This document shows, piece by piece, positions 1-8,653 of a DNA stretch of 63,498 nucleotides. A model generated the notes under the pieces. The model was not told where the DNA came from, did no database searches, and saw nothing but the letters and a program-made list of their open reading frames with translations. The position numbers and the translations under genes were made by a program. Source of the DNA: Agrobacterium tumefaciens (GTDB lineage: Bacteria; Pseudomonadota; Alphaproteobacteria; Rhizobiales; Rhizobiaceae); NCBI RefSeq assembly GCF_009649785.1, contig NZ_WJOK01000031.1, forward strand, positions 1 through 63,498, given 5' to 3'. Numbering within the stretch: the stretch's first letter is position 1; every line of letters begins with the position of its first letter.

Positions 1-169
1 AATATGTACTATCGCCTATGGGCAATTTGCATCGCGTCACCAAGTCCAGCGTGGCGCAAGCTCCCGGAATGATCATAAAAGAGCCGAGCGACGTCCGCAT
101 AAAAAACACCGGCTCAGACAAGGCGAAACGGACGGATTGCTAAATCGGCTGACTTACAGCATCGGCAAG

Positions 170-625
170 TCATGAATGCGATGGCAGCAGCTTGCGGAAA
201 TAAACCACCCGTTCGGTCTCCTCAAACCCCAGCGCCGCGTGCATGCGGTGTGAATCGACATTGGCAATATCGGCATCGGAGGCAAGCTCGCTCACGCCCC
301 GGCTGATCGCCCAGCGGGTGACCTCGGCGATCAATGCCGCAGCAACGCCCTGACCGCGGAATTCTTCTTCCACATAAACGCCTTCCAGAAACGCAATAGG
401 CGAGGTATCGCATCCGTTGACATAATCACGCCGGAGGCTGACGTCGGCAAAACCGATGGCCATTCCGACCAGATCATAGGCAATGAAACCGGCGTCGTTG
501 TCGGAAAGGTTCTGCAATTCCGCCCTGTGTTCGGCAACAGAGGCATCGGGCCATAAACGGTGGCGCAAAAGGGACCAGTCATCCAGAGATGCTGCGGCGT
601 GCCTGATGGAAAATTGCAGGCTCAA
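170..625 (-). CDS. GNAT acetyltransferase, AAC(6')-I-like
   Basis: A 151-residue GNAT-fold N-acetyltransferase. The N-terminal RHRLWPDAS..EH segment and the central EGVYVEEEFRGQGVA acetyl-CoA loop (R/Q-x-x-G-x-A type) resemble the aminoglycoside 6'-N-acetyltransferase AAC(6')-I family. The C-terminal ALGFEETERVVYFRK is also typical. The frame opens upstream with another TTG, but the TTG at 623-625 overlaps the TGA of the upstream alpha-glucosidase gene (TTGA), with a GGGG stretch ahead of it, so I chose that start. It is therefore probably translated with aglA as an operon. Whether the substrate is an aminoglycoside or a cell metabolite cannot be told from sequence; chromosomal members often have other amines as natural substrates. 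Family call firm, substrate uncertain. Confidence 0.8.
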   Translation of the reverse strand: MSLQFSIRHAAASLDDWSLLRHRLWPDASVAEHRAELQNLSDNDAGFIAYDLVGMAIGFADVSLRRDYVNGCDTSPIAFLEGVYVEEEFRGQGVAAALIAEVTRWAISRGVSELASDADIANVDSHRMHAALGFEETERVVYFRKLLPSHS

Positions 626-2286
626 GCGACGACCCCGCAAAACACGTCCAACCCCTCAAGCTTCACGATCCCGGCGTCGAACAGCGGCTCAAAACTTGGC
701 ATCGGCAGGATATCCGTGACCTCCATACCCTTCGGGACAGGAAATTCCACCGCCTCACGGGTCAGGTTGAAAACGAAAAGTAGTTTTTCGTCACCCTTGT
801 GGCGCGTGAAGGCCAGCACATCGAGATTGGTCTTGATGAAGTCCATATCGCCGTCGCGCAATGCTCCATGGGTTTTGCGGAAGGACAAGACCGCGCGGTA
901 GTGGTTAAGAACCGAGTCCGGCTTGCGCTCCTGCGCATCCGCCGCCTGCATGGCGTGGGCATAGGGCACCGGCAGCCACGGCTTTTCCGCGCTTGAAAAA
1001 CCCGCATTCGGCTTGCCGGTTTCCCACACCATCGGCGTGCGGCACCCGTCACGCCCCTTGAAGGCGGGCCAGAAGCGAATGCCGTAGGGGTCACGCAAAT
1101 CCTCGAAGGCCAGTTCGGCCTCGGTCAGGCCCAGCTCCTCACCCTGATACAGACATATCGAGCCGCGCAGGCTGGCGAGAACGCAGATGGCGAGCTTCGC
1201 AACCTGCGTCTGCTCCTCGGAGCCTTCGGAAAACCGGCTCAGATGGCGCACCACATCGTGGTTGGAAAAGGCCCAGCAAACCCAGCCATCCGTCACCACC
1301 TTGCCAAAGGTCTCGACCGAGCCCCGCAGGTGTTTTGCGCTGAAATCCGGGCCAAGCAGATCGAAGGTATAGCACATGTTGAGTTTGTCATTGCCGGATG
1401 TGTAGGCCGCGACCGTCTTCAGCGAGCGTGCGCCGTCCCCCACCTCGCCCACGGTGGCGCGGCCCTCATATTCATCGAGAAGCGCGCGGAAGCGCTGGAG
1501 GAAGGCCACGTTTTCTGGCCGCGTCTTGTCGTAGAGATGATCCTGCATGCCGTAAGGATTGACGTCGGACGCATCGAGGCCAAAGCTTTCGTCGTCCAAA
1601 AGCGGCGGGTTGTCGCGCAACAGCTTGTCGTGGAAATAGTGATTGACGGTATCGAGACGAAAACCGTCCACGCCGCGATCGAGCCAGAACCGTACGGTTT
1701 CCAGAAGCGCATCCAGAACATCCGGATTGTGAAAATTGAGATCCGGCTGCGAGGCGAGAAAGCTGTGCATGTAATATTGCTTGCGCACGCCATCCCATTC
1801 CCATGCCGGCCCGCCGAACACGGAAAGCCAGTTGGTGGGCGCCGTGCCATCCGGTTTGGGATTGGCCCAGACATACCAGTCCGCCTTGCTGTTGATGCGG
1901 CTTGCACGGCTGTCCACGAACCAGGGATGCTTATCGGATGTATGCGAAATCACCTGGTCGATGATGACTTTCAGCCCCAGCCGGTGCGCCTCGGCCATCA
2001 ATGCATCGAAATCGGCAAGCGTGCCGAACATCGGATCGACATTGCAATAATCGGAAACGTCATAGCCCATATCGGCCATGGGGGAGGTGAAGAAAGGCGA
2101 GAGCCAGATGGCATCGACGCCGAGCGAGGCGATGTAGGACAGCCGCTTCGTCACCCCGGCAAGATCGCCGTAACCGTCCCCGGTCGTATCCTGAAAGGAT
2201 CGCGGATATACCTGATAGATCACCGCCCCCTTCCACCAGTCCGATTGCGCTTGGGATTTGTGGACCGGGGCATGGGTTGTCGGCAT
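622..2286 (-). CDS. aglA: alpha-glucosidase, GH13 family
   Basis: A 554-residue cytoplasmic glycoside hydrolase of family 13 (oligo-1,6-glucosidase/alpha-glucosidase type) releasing glucose from alpha-glucosides. Visible landmarks are the N-terminal WWKGAVIYQVYPRSF opening, IDQVISHTSD (conserved region I), GFRLDTVNH with the nucleophile at about D212, the acid/base at about E281 in TVGEVGDG, and FSNHDVVRH with about D344. There is no signal peptide. The ATG at 2284-2286 has AGGAGA upstream. It is divergent from a sugar kinase gene, and the downstream GNAT gene overlaps its stop codon. Full length for the family. The exact sugar preference (maltose, sucrose, trehalulose) is not readable, and Agrobacterium carries more than one such enzyme. 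Confidence 0.92.
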   Translation of the reverse strand: MPTTHAPVHKSQAQSDWWKGAVIYQVYPRSFQDTTGDGYGDLAGVTKRLSYIASLGVDAIWLSPFFTSPMADMGYDVSDYCNVDPMFGTLADFDALMAEAHRLGLKVIIDQVISHTSDKHPWFVDSRASRINSKADWYVWANPKPDGTAPTNWLSVFGGPAWEWDGVRKQYYMHSFLASQPDLNFHNPDVLDALLETVRFWLDRGVDGFRLDTVNHYFHDKLLRDNPPLLDDESFGLDASDVNPYGMQDHLYDKTRPENVAFLQRFRALLDEYEGRATVGEVGDGARSLKTVAAYTSGNDKLNMCYTFDLLGPDFSAKHLRGSVETFGKVVTDGWVCWAFSNHDVVRHLSRFSEGSEEQTQVAKLAICVLASLRGSICLYQGEELGLTEAELAFEDLRDPYGIRFWPAFKGRDGCRTPMVWETGKPNAGFSSAEKPWLPVPYAHAMQAADAQERKPDSVLNHYRAVLSFRKTHGALRDGDMDFIKTNLDVLAFTRHKGDEKLLFVFNLTREAVEFPVPKGMEVTDILPMPSFEPLFDAGIVKLEGLDVFCGVVA

Positions 2287-2441
2287 GAGCGATCTCCTGA
2301 TGAGGGTTGGTCCGAGAATATAAAGCAGCTGTCCCTGCGTAAACCGGAACTTCGCAAATGCCCAAAATCACCTCGAAGCGGGCTTGTCAGGCACCTCCTG
2401 TCGTCGTAATCCCGAAGGTAAAGTAAGTGGAGGATGACGGC

Positions 2442-3362
2442 GTGGGCGGACGGTTTCTGTCGATTGGCGAATGTATGGTGGAACTGTCGCAGGCCGGAAA
2501 CGGGCTGCTGCGCAAGGGTTTTGCCGGTGATACCTTCAATACGGCATGGTATGCACGTGCCTGTCTGCCAGAAGACTGGTCCGTCGATTATTTCACGGCA
2601 CTCGGCGACGATCCTCTTTCGCAGGACATGCTGGCCTTCATTGCAGATGCCGGTATCGGCACGGAAAAAATCCGCCGCATCAAGGGCGGCACACCCGGCC
2701 TTTACCTCATCAACCTCAAGGATGGTGAGCGCACCTTCAGCTATTGGCGCAACGCCGCCGCAGCAAGGCAACTCGCAGCAGATGCGGACCACCTGCGCAA
2801 GACGGTGGAAAGCGCCGACGTCATCTATTTTTCTGGCATCACGCTCGCCATTCTCGCTTCGCCCCACGATGTAGATACTTTCCTTGCGGAACTGCGCCGC
2901 GCCAAGGCAGCGGGCAAGCCCGTGGTCTTCGACCCGAACATCCGCCCGCGCCTCTGGTCCGACAAGGACACGATGCTGGAGACGATTACCAACGGCGCAC
3001 GCGCCGCAACGCTGGTAATGCCGAGTTTCGATGACGAAGCCAGCCATTTTGGTGACACATCCGTCGAGGCCACAATCGAGCGTTACCGTGCGCTCGGCGT
3101 CGCCAACATCGTCGTCAAGGATGGCGCAAAGGGTGCGACACTCGATTTCAGCGGCGCACGCAGCCACGCTCCGGCGGTAGAAGCCGTGGATGTGGTGGAT
3201 ACGACAAGTGCAGGCGACAGTTTCAACGGCGCGTTTCTCGCCCGATATGTAACCGGCAGTTCGCCGCATGACGCCGCCGTCTTTGCCGCACGGGCAGCGG
3301 CAACCGTCATCGGCCATCACGGCGCGCTGATCAGCCCCGAGCTTCTTCCGCTGGTCGGATGA
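2442..3362 (+). CDS. kdgK: PfkB-family sugar kinase, 2-keto-3-deoxygluconate kinase type
   Basis: About 306 residues of the ribokinase/PfkB family, closest in appearance to 2-dehydro-3-deoxygluconate kinase, which makes KDPG for the Entner-Doudoroff route. The N-terminus reads FLSIGECMVELS, and the C-terminal signature DVVDTTSAGDSFNGAF carries the catalytic Asp (GD motif) and the anion hole. FDPNIRPRLW is the KdgK-type substrate-side motif. Two GTG starts are possible (2427 and 2442); I prefer 2442 because GGAGG lies at the right distance, while 2427 has only a weak AAGG. The gene is divergent from aglA and sits upstream of a glycosyltransferase. The kinase family is certain; KDG as substrate is inferred from motifs. 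Confidence 0.85.
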   Translation: MGGRFLSIGECMVELSQAGNGLLRKGFAGDTFNTAWYARACLPEDWSVDYFTALGDDPLSQDMLAFIADAGIGTEKIRRIKGGTPGLYLINLKDGERTFSYWRNAAAARQLAADADHLRKTVESADVIYFSGITLAILASPHDVDTFLAELRRAKAAGKPVVFDPNIRPRLWSDKDTMLETITNGARAATLVMPSFDDEASHFGDTSVEATIERYRALGVANIVVKDGAKGATLDFSGARSHAPAVEAVDVVDTTSAGDSFNGAFLARYVTGSSPHDAAVFAARAAATVIGHHGALISPELLPLVG

Positions 3363-3388
3363 TGCCAGACGGAACCGGCTTCCTGATA

Positions 3389-3405
3389 CCTGTGCTTGTC
3401 ACAGG
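3389..3405. repeat. solitary palindrome related to the 118-bp rhizobial repeat
   Basis: CCTGTGCTTGTCACAGG is a 6-bp-stem palindrome identical to the outer ends of the two larger repeats at 12460-12578 and 27869-27986. Only one end is present here, just after the kdgK stop, so it looks like a remnant or half element; it may also act as a weak stem-loop. Confidence 0.6.
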
Positions 3406-3479
3406 GATGACCAAGAGAGCGCATTACGGACAAGAGCAAGCTTGTATGTGCAAAGGACACTTCTCTACCCTCATCCGCC

Positions 3480-3497
3480 CTGACATGATCCTGTAAC
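3480..3497 (+). promoter_or_regulatory. candidate Pho box upstream of the glycosyltransferase
   Basis: CTGACAT-GATC-CTGTAAC fits the two 7-mers separated by 4 bases of the PhoB box (CTGTCAT-N4-CTGTCAT), matching 6 of 7 and 5 of 7 positions. It lies 75 bp before the ATG at 3573. That placement suits PhoB activation during phosphate starvation, which is when agrobacteria replace phospholipids by glycolipids. Confidence 0.6.
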
Positions 3498-3572
3498 ACG
3501 CACGCCGCATATACGGGCGGAAGCCGGGTGGTGGGGAATCGCCCGTGCGCAGTCGAGCAGGATCGGTGTTTC

Positions 3573-4622
3573 ATGACGAGAATCACGATTGTCACAGATG
3601 CCTGGCACCCGCAGGTCAACGGCGTGGTCCGTTCCATCGAAAATACCAATACGGAACTCGCGCGGCTGGGCGTGGATGTGCACATGGTGACACCGCAGAG
3701 TTTCTACAGCATCCCCTGCCCGACCTATCCGGAAATCCGCCTGTCAGTCGCCGGCTATCGCCGTGTCGCGGCGGAGATTGAAAAAAGCCAGCCCTCCTTC
3801 GTCCACATCGCCACCGAGGGTCCGCTGGGTTTCATGGCGCGGCGCTGGTGCGTGAAGAACAGGATGCGTTTTTCCACCAGCTATCACACCCGCTTTCCCG
3901 AATATGTCGCGGCGCGCTTCCCCATCCCGGAAAGCTGGCTTTACGCTTTCGTGCGCTGGTTTCACAATGGCGGCAACACCTGCATGGTGGCGACGCCAAG
4001 CCTCGAGACCGAGCTTGAGGCCCGCGGGGTTCGCAACTTGAAGCGCTGGAGCCGCGGCATCGATGCCGAACTGTTCCATCCACGTCCAAAAACGTCGCTG
4101 CCTTTCGATCTGCCAAGACCGATCTTCATGACGGTCGGTCGTGTGGCGGTGGAAAAGAACCTGCCTGAATTCCTCGACCTCGAGCTGCCCGGATCGAAGG
4201 TCGTGATCGGCGATGGCCCGGCCCGCCATGAATTACAGGAAAAATATCCGGACGTGCTGTTTACCGGCATCAAGACCGGGGAAGAACTCGCGGCTGCCTA
4301 TGCGCAGGCCGATGTCTTCGTTTTCCCGTCCAAGACCGACACATTCGGCAACACCATTCTGGAAGCGCTGGCGAGCGGTGTGCCGGTGGCCGCCTTCCCC
4401 GTTACCGGGCCGATCGACATTCTCGGCGGCAATCCCGGGGCAGGCGCGCTGAATGACAATCTTCGCGACGCGTGTCTTGCAGCGCTCCATTGTTCATCGC
4501 AGGAGGCTCTGGCGCTTTCCAAAAGCTACAGCTGGGAAAAGGCATCGCGGCAATTCCTCGACAACGTCATTCACGCCGCCGGAAAATCCCTGCCGCTTTT
4601 GTCCCGCTCACGACTTGCCTGA
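3573..4622 (+). CDS. agt: GT4 glycosyltransferase, likely glycosyl-diacylglycerol synthase Agt
   Basis: A 349-residue GT-B fold glycosyltransferase of family 4. The N-terminus ITIVTDAWHPQVNGVV is the acceptor-side Rossmann start typical of this branch. MTVGRVAVEKNL and VFVFPSKTDTFGNTILEALASGVPV are the nucleotide-sugar-binding region, with the E-x7-E type motif in the latter. The frame opens earlier (3528), but ATG 3573 with AGGA upstream starts directly at the domain. It resembles the A. tumefaciens enzyme Agt reported to make glucosyl- and glucuronosyl-diacylglycerol on phosphate starvation; that assignment is from memory of the family and neighbourhood. The Pho-box-like element upstream supports it. 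It has no membrane segment and would act at the inner face of the cytoplasmic membrane. Alternative: another mannosyl- or glucosyltransferase of GT4. Confidence 0.8.
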   Translation: MTRITIVTDAWHPQVNGVVRSIENTNTELARLGVDVHMVTPQSFYSIPCPTYPEIRLSVAGYRRVAAEIEKSQPSFVHIATEGPLGFMARRWCVKNRMRFSTSYHTRFPEYVAARFPIPESWLYAFVRWFHNGGNTCMVATPSLETELEARGVRNLKRWSRGIDAELFHPRPKTSLPFDLPRPIFMTVGRVAVEKNLPEFLDLELPGSKVVIGDGPARHELQEKYPDVLFTGIKTGEELAAAYAQADVFVFPSKTDTFGNTILEALASGVPVAAFPVTGPIDILGGNPGAGALNDNLRDACLAALHCSSQEALALSKSYSWEKASRQFLDNVIHAAGKSLPLLSRSRLA

Positions 4623-4812
4623 CGTGGAGACACATTGATCCCCGACATTTTATCGGGGAACGGTGGACGAAACAAAGCAGGAGTGTCACAAGACGATCTG
4701 GACGCGACCGCCGTTATCTTTAGAACGGGGTCGGGCTGCTGATTGACGTCAGGCGGCTGCCGCGAGATCACGCTGGCCGTCCTAATTTCACAAAGACTTA
4801 TCCCGTCTCAGA

Positions 4813-5421
4813 TCACCACGCGCCGACGAGCGCCTGGCCGGAAAGCGGCACCGTCCGCGCCTTGCCGTTCCGCTCCGTGACCGAAAGCGACGGGGACATC
4901 TGTTTCGGCGACTTGCGGAACCAGTTTGCGGCGACGCTCGCCAGATCGCCAATCATCGCCTGCTTATGCCAGTCGGCAAAACGCCGCGCGGTGGCTTCCG
5001 GCTCGGAGCGGTAGAAGAAATTGCCGGAATGATCGAGATCGTTGATAGAAGCCGCCATGGCCGATAGCGGACGCTGAAACATCTTCGGGGGCACGGAAAG
5101 TTCGCGTGCGCTCTGCGAAAAAGCGGGCGCCATGAAATCGATAGCCCATCCGTCCGCTTCGACCCAGCAATGGAAATTATCGCCAGCGCCCGTTACGTAA
5201 CCATCGTCACGATGGTCCGCAAAAAGCATGACCGTCCCGCCCAGATTATAAGCGGCAAGCCCGCCCTTCGGCACAGCTTTCACCTTGTAATGCTGCTGAA
5301 GGATGAAGGCGCCGAAGGTGCTGAAATACATGCAGGCCGTAGCCGGGTCGGCATTGTCGTTGACGAGCAGGCTGTTGATGACGCGGTAAATCCGGTGATA
5401 GTCGGTCTGCTTGATCAACAT
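4813..5421 (-). CDS. DUF2026 family protein
   Basis: A 202-residue soluble protein that I recognise as the DUF2026 family of unknown function. The central part, with AYNLGGTVMLFAD and FHCWVEADGWAIDFMAP, looks like a papain/transglutaminase-fold core with a possible Cys-His-Asp arrangement around CW and D. That fold idea is only a visual impression. No signal peptide or membrane segment. It is a single gene with ATG 5421 and no obvious partner; the palindromic repeat at 5518-5605 separates it from der. Confidence 0.75.
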   Translation of the reverse strand: MLIKQTDYHRIYRVINSLLVNDNADPATACMYFSTFGAFILQQHYKVKAVPKGGLAAYNLGGTVMLFADHRDDGYVTGAGDNFHCWVEADGWAIDFMAPAFSQSARELSVPPKMFQRPLSAMAASINDLDHSGNFFYRSEPEATARRFADWHKQAMIGDLASVAANWFRKSPKQMSPSLSVTERNGKARTVPLSGQALVGAW

Positions 5422-5517
5422 GGTTTTTTACTCGCCAGTTTTATGATTATCGGAAGGCAACGGGAGAGACCGGTTCACCGTCGATCTCGATATTGGTGAG
5501 ACCTCTGCCCCACGCAA

Positions 5518-5605
5518 CGTCATCCTCGGGCTTGTCCCGAGGATCTACCTCCCGAGTCGCAAAATCGAAAGTTTGCAGATTCTCGGGACTAGCGCGAGAA
5601 TAACG
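5518..5605. repeat. palindromic intergenic repeat with two hairpin ends
   Basis: Left end 5522-5544 is a hairpin ATCCTCGGG-CTTGT-CCCGAGGAT. The right end 5579-5601 is ATTCTCG...CGAGAAT. The two ends are inverted copies flanked by CGTCAT and ATAACG, as in the small palindromic intergenic elements common in Rhizobiaceae. It lies between DUF2026 and der, both on the minus strand, so it falls downstream of der and could double as a transcript end. Confidence 0.65.
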
Positions 5606-5627
5606 GAGGGAGGTTTTCAGCAGCCGA

Positions 5628-7058
5628 TTACCGCCTCTTCTTCGCCTTGCTCTCGAACGGATTATCGGAGCCACGATAATGCACGCGGATCGGCACGCCC
5701 GGCATGTCGAAATCCTTGCGCAGACCGTTCACCAGATACCGCGTATAGCTCTCCGGAATGGCTTCCGGTCGGGTGCAGGAAATCATGAAGGCCGGCGGTC
5801 GCGCCTTTACCTGCGTCATGTATTTCAGCTTGAGGCGGCGGCCGGAAACGGCCGGCGGCGGATGCTGCGTGGTCTGCGCATCGAGCCAGCGGTTGAGCTT
5901 GGCGGTCGAGATGCGGCGGTTCCAGATCTTGTCGGTATCGATGATGTTCTGCATCAACCGGTCAAGGCCATAGCCCGTCTGGCCGGACATCGGCACGGCG
6001 CGAATGCCGCGGGCCTGCGGCAGAAGCCGCTCGGTCTTTTCACGCAGATCGGCCAGAAACGCCTGCGGATCTTCAACCAGATCCCATTTGTTGAAGGCAA
6101 GCACGGCGGCGCGGCCTTCGCGGATAACGAGATCGACCAGCTGCAGGTCCTGCTTTTCGAACGGAATGGTGCTGTCAAACACGATCACCACCGTTTCGGC
6201 GAAACGAATGGAGCGCAGGGAATCCGCGACCGAGAGCTTCTCCAGCTTTTCCGTTACCCTGGCCTTGCGGCGCATGCCGGCCGTGTCGAACATCTTGATG
6301 GTGCGGCCGCGCCAATCCCACTCGACGGAAATACTGTCGCGGGTAATGCCCGCTTCCGGGCCGGTTAGCAGGCGGTCTTCACCAAGGAAACGGTTGATGA
6401 GGGTGGACTTGCCCGCATTCGGTCGGCCGATGATGGCGACGCGCAGCGGCTTGGTCTCGTCATAAACAGGCTCTTCTTCTTCCTCTTCCTCGCTGCCGGG
6501 CTCAGTGCGCGGAAGAACGATATCGGTCTCCGCCTCATCCACTTCAGGCGGGAAGGCAACGTCTTCGCCAATCGCCTCGACGATGGCGTCGCGCAGGTCG
6601 ATCATGCCCTGGCCATGTTCGGCAGAGATGGCGCACGGATCGCCAAGACCAAGCGTAAAGGCATCGTAGAAGCCCGCATCGGAACCGCGCGCCTCGGACT
6701 TGTTGGCCACCAGAACCACCGGCTTGCCACGACGGCGCAGCATTTCGGCCAGCGTTTCATCGGCGGGCGTCAGGCCTGCCTTGGCGTCAACGACAAAAAG
6801 CGTCACATCGGCTTCGTCGATCGCCGCTTCGGTCTGCGCCCACATGCGGCCCTGAAGCGTCTCCGGTCCGGATTGCTCCAGACCGGCAGTATCGATGATG
6901 GTGAAACGAAGGTCGACAAGCTTCGCGTCGCCGGGGCGGCGGTCACGGGTCACGCCCGGCGTATCGTCGACAAGCGCCAGCTTCTTTCCGACCAGACGGT
7001 TGAAAAGCGTGGACTTGCCGACATTGGGGCGCCCGACTATGGCGACGGTGAAGCTCAT
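5628..7058 (-). CDS. der: ribosome biogenesis GTPase Der (EngA)
   Basis: A 476-residue double-GTPase needed for 50S subunit assembly. The first G domain has GRPNVGKS (G1), DTPGVTRD (G2/G3 region), DTAG and NKSE. The second has [16 protein letters not shown] and NKWD. A KH-like domain follows, ending in the basic tail FESKAKKRR. An acidic linker with a run of glutamates separates the G domains. Length matches alphaproteobacterial Der. The upstream gene on the same strand (33 bp apart) is a YfgM-like TPR protein, a pairing also found in enterobacteria. Essential housekeeping gene. Confidence 0.98.
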   Translation of the reverse strand: MSFTVAIVGRPNVGKSTLFNRLVGKKLALVDDTPGVTRDRRPGDAKLVDLRFTIIDTAGLEQSGPETLQGRMWAQTEAAIDEADVTLFVVDAKAGLTPADETLAEMLRRRGKPVVLVANKSEARGSDAGFYDAFTLGLGDPCAISAEHGQGMIDLRDAIVEAIGEDVAFPPEVDEAETDIVLPRTEPGSEEEEEEEPVYDETKPLRVAIIGRPNAGKSTLINRFLGEDRLLTGPEAGITRDSISVEWDWRGRTIKMFDTAGMRRKARVTEKLEKLSVADSLRSIRFAETVVIVFDSTIPFEKQDLQLVDLVIREGRAAVLAFNKWDLVEDPQAFLADLREKTERLLPQARGIRAVPMSGQTGYGLDRLMQNIIDTDKIWNRRISTAKLNRWLDAQTTQHPPPAVSGRRLKLKYMTQVKARPPAFMISCTRPEAIPESYTRYLVNGLRKDFDMPGVPIRVHYRGSDNPFESKAKKRR

Positions 7059-7091
7059 TGATCGTTCATCCTTGGAGGTGGGAAAGCCGTG

Positions 7092-7763
7092 TTAGACAGC
7101 TTTGCCCGAAGCAGTGATATTGTCGAGCATGATCTGCGCGCGGTTCGTCACATTGCGTGGCGCCTGCGCGTCGCTGACGATCTGCTCGAACCATTGTTTG
7201 GCCTTGGTGAAATCGCCAGCCTTGTAGGCGGCAAGACCAAGGGCTTCGCGAGCCGATGCACGCATGGTCTGGCCTTCGCCGCTCAACGGCTCCGCAAGTG
7301 CAACGACCTGATCATACGTACCGTTGTCAACCAGCAGCCACGCCGCGCGCACCTTCGCCGTATCGCGGAAGACCTGCGGGGCAGACGTGTCGTTGCCGAT
7401 CGCGGTGAAGGCAGCGATGGCGCCGGCCGCATCGCCCTTCTGCGAAAGCAGCGTCGCAGAACGGAACTTCGCCAGCACCGGATAATTGCCATGACCGGAG
7501 GTTTCAAGATCGGCAAAGGCCTTCAGCGCTTCGTCCGTCTTGTTGTCGGAAGCAAGCTTCAGCGCCGCAATGAACTGGTCGCCGGAATTGGAAGCGCGGC
7601 TGGTGTTCCAGTATTCGTAGATGCCAGCACCGGCGGCGCCCACAACCACGAGAACGGCTGCGCCAACGACCACGATACCGTAGCGGCCCCAGAAACGGGA
7701 AAGCTGCTCGGAACGGATCTGCTCGTTCACTTCGCGGATAAAGGTATCATTTTCGTTTGCCAT
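7092..7763 (-). CDS. YfgM-like membrane-anchored TPR protein
   Basis: A 223-residue inner-membrane protein. It has a short N-terminal cytoplasmic part (residues 1-28), one transmembrane helix (YGIVVVGAAVLVVVGAAGAGIYEYW), and a periplasmic tetratricopeptide-like domain rich in AL-A-F-L repeats. This is the architecture of YfgM, which interacts with SecYEG and periplasmic chaperones. ATG 7763 has GGAGA upstream; the longer frame to 7844 has no such site. It sits directly upstream of der. In gammaproteobacteria the order is yfgM-bamB-der; here bamB is absent. Function by family only. Confidence 0.85.
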   Translation of the reverse strand: MANENDTFIREVNEQIRSEQLSRFWGRYGIVVVGAAVLVVVGAAGAGIYEYWNTSRASNSGDQFIAALKLASDNKTDEALKAFADLETSGHGNYPVLAKFRSATLLSQKGDAAGAIAAFTAIGNDTSAPQVFRDTAKVRAAWLLVDNGTYDQVVALAEPLSGEGQTMRASAREALGLAAYKAGDFTKAKQWFEQIVSDAQAPRNVTNRAQIMLDNITASGKAV

Positions 7764-7917
7764 CAAATTCTCCGTTACCCGCGCGGAGATCGTCGCCGAT
7801 CCATCCGTTCGCAGACATACCAAGCCGCTTACCCGGGTCAGCAAAAGTCCGGCCGACGGGTCATGGTCGGCCTTCTAGCCTATTTTGCCTGATATGTAAG
7901 GGGGAAACGTTGATTTC

Positions 7918-8502
7918 CTACATGGCGATGGGCTGAACGCCGATCAACCATTCGTGCAGTTTCAGGATGAAAGCGCCCCAGAGAACGATGCCGCCGACGA
8001 TGGCCACCAGATCGTAACGGCCCGAGACGAAGGGACGGACCACTTTTTCACCCGCTCTTTCCCGGCGCTTCAGCGAAATTCGCATCACCACACCCCAGGC
8101 GAGGAACGATGCAAAGAGAAGAATCGAAGAGGTCTCTCCATTCGCCAGAAGATGGGCGAGCGCCCAGATCTTGACCGCCAGAATGAGCGGATGTTTGGTT
8201 CTGGTTGCGATGTGGCCAGCCGGGATGAGGCTGGCGATAAGACAGATCATCGCGGGCAGCATCAGGGTCACGGCGAGATGGCTCGTCCAGACCGGCGGGT
8301 TCCACAGAACGCCGGTTTCCTGTCGCGCCTCGCCAAACGCATAGATGACGAGACCGAGCGTTATGAGGCTTGCGAGAGAATAGACGCCCTTGAACGGTCC
8401 TTCTCCCATCTTCGCGATCATCCGCGCGCGAAATCGCGGCGCAAACACCTTCAAAAGATGCGTCAGGAAAAACAAGGCAAGACAGAGTACGAGAAAAAGC
8501 AT
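7918..8502 (-). CDS. nnrU: NnrU family integral membrane protein
   Basis: A 194-residue hydrophobic protein with about six predicted membrane helices and the NnrU pattern: FLTHLLKVFAPRFRARM at the N-terminus, TKHPLILAVKIWALAHLLANGE in the middle. NnrU proteins are associated with denitrification gene clusters and are distantly related to isoprenylcysteine methyltransferase-like membrane proteins, but their activity is unsettled. No denitrification genes are nearby. It is divergent from the deacetylase gene. Confidence 0.9.
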   Translation of the reverse strand: MLFLVLCLALFFLTHLLKVFAPRFRARMIAKMGEGPFKGVYSLASLITLGLVIYAFGEARQETGVLWNPPVWTSHLAVTLMLPAMICLIASLIPAGHIATRTKHPLILAVKIWALAHLLANGETSSILLFASFLAWGVVMRISLKRRERAGEKVVRPFVSGRYDLVAIVGGIVLWGAFILKLHEWLIGVQPIAM

Positions 8503-8653
8503 GGAACACGGTCCCCCGGTGGAACGGAATGCGGCCTCATTACCGCGACGCAGAAAAGGAATTAGGCTGAAAGACGTAAAAAAGCCAGTTTATTCAAAGC
8601 TTCGCCTTATTCCACCCGCAAAAGGCAGCGGTGTTTCACATGACGGATGCCTG

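Noticed and set aside
2..172. Open frame at the left edge that could be the 3' end of a gene
   Set aside because: The translation is rich in Arg, Gln and His without any domain pattern, and nothing supports a gene running in from outside.
1243..2409. 388-codon ORF antisense to aglA
   Set aside because: It mirrors the GH13 gene; all conserved motifs are on the minus strand.
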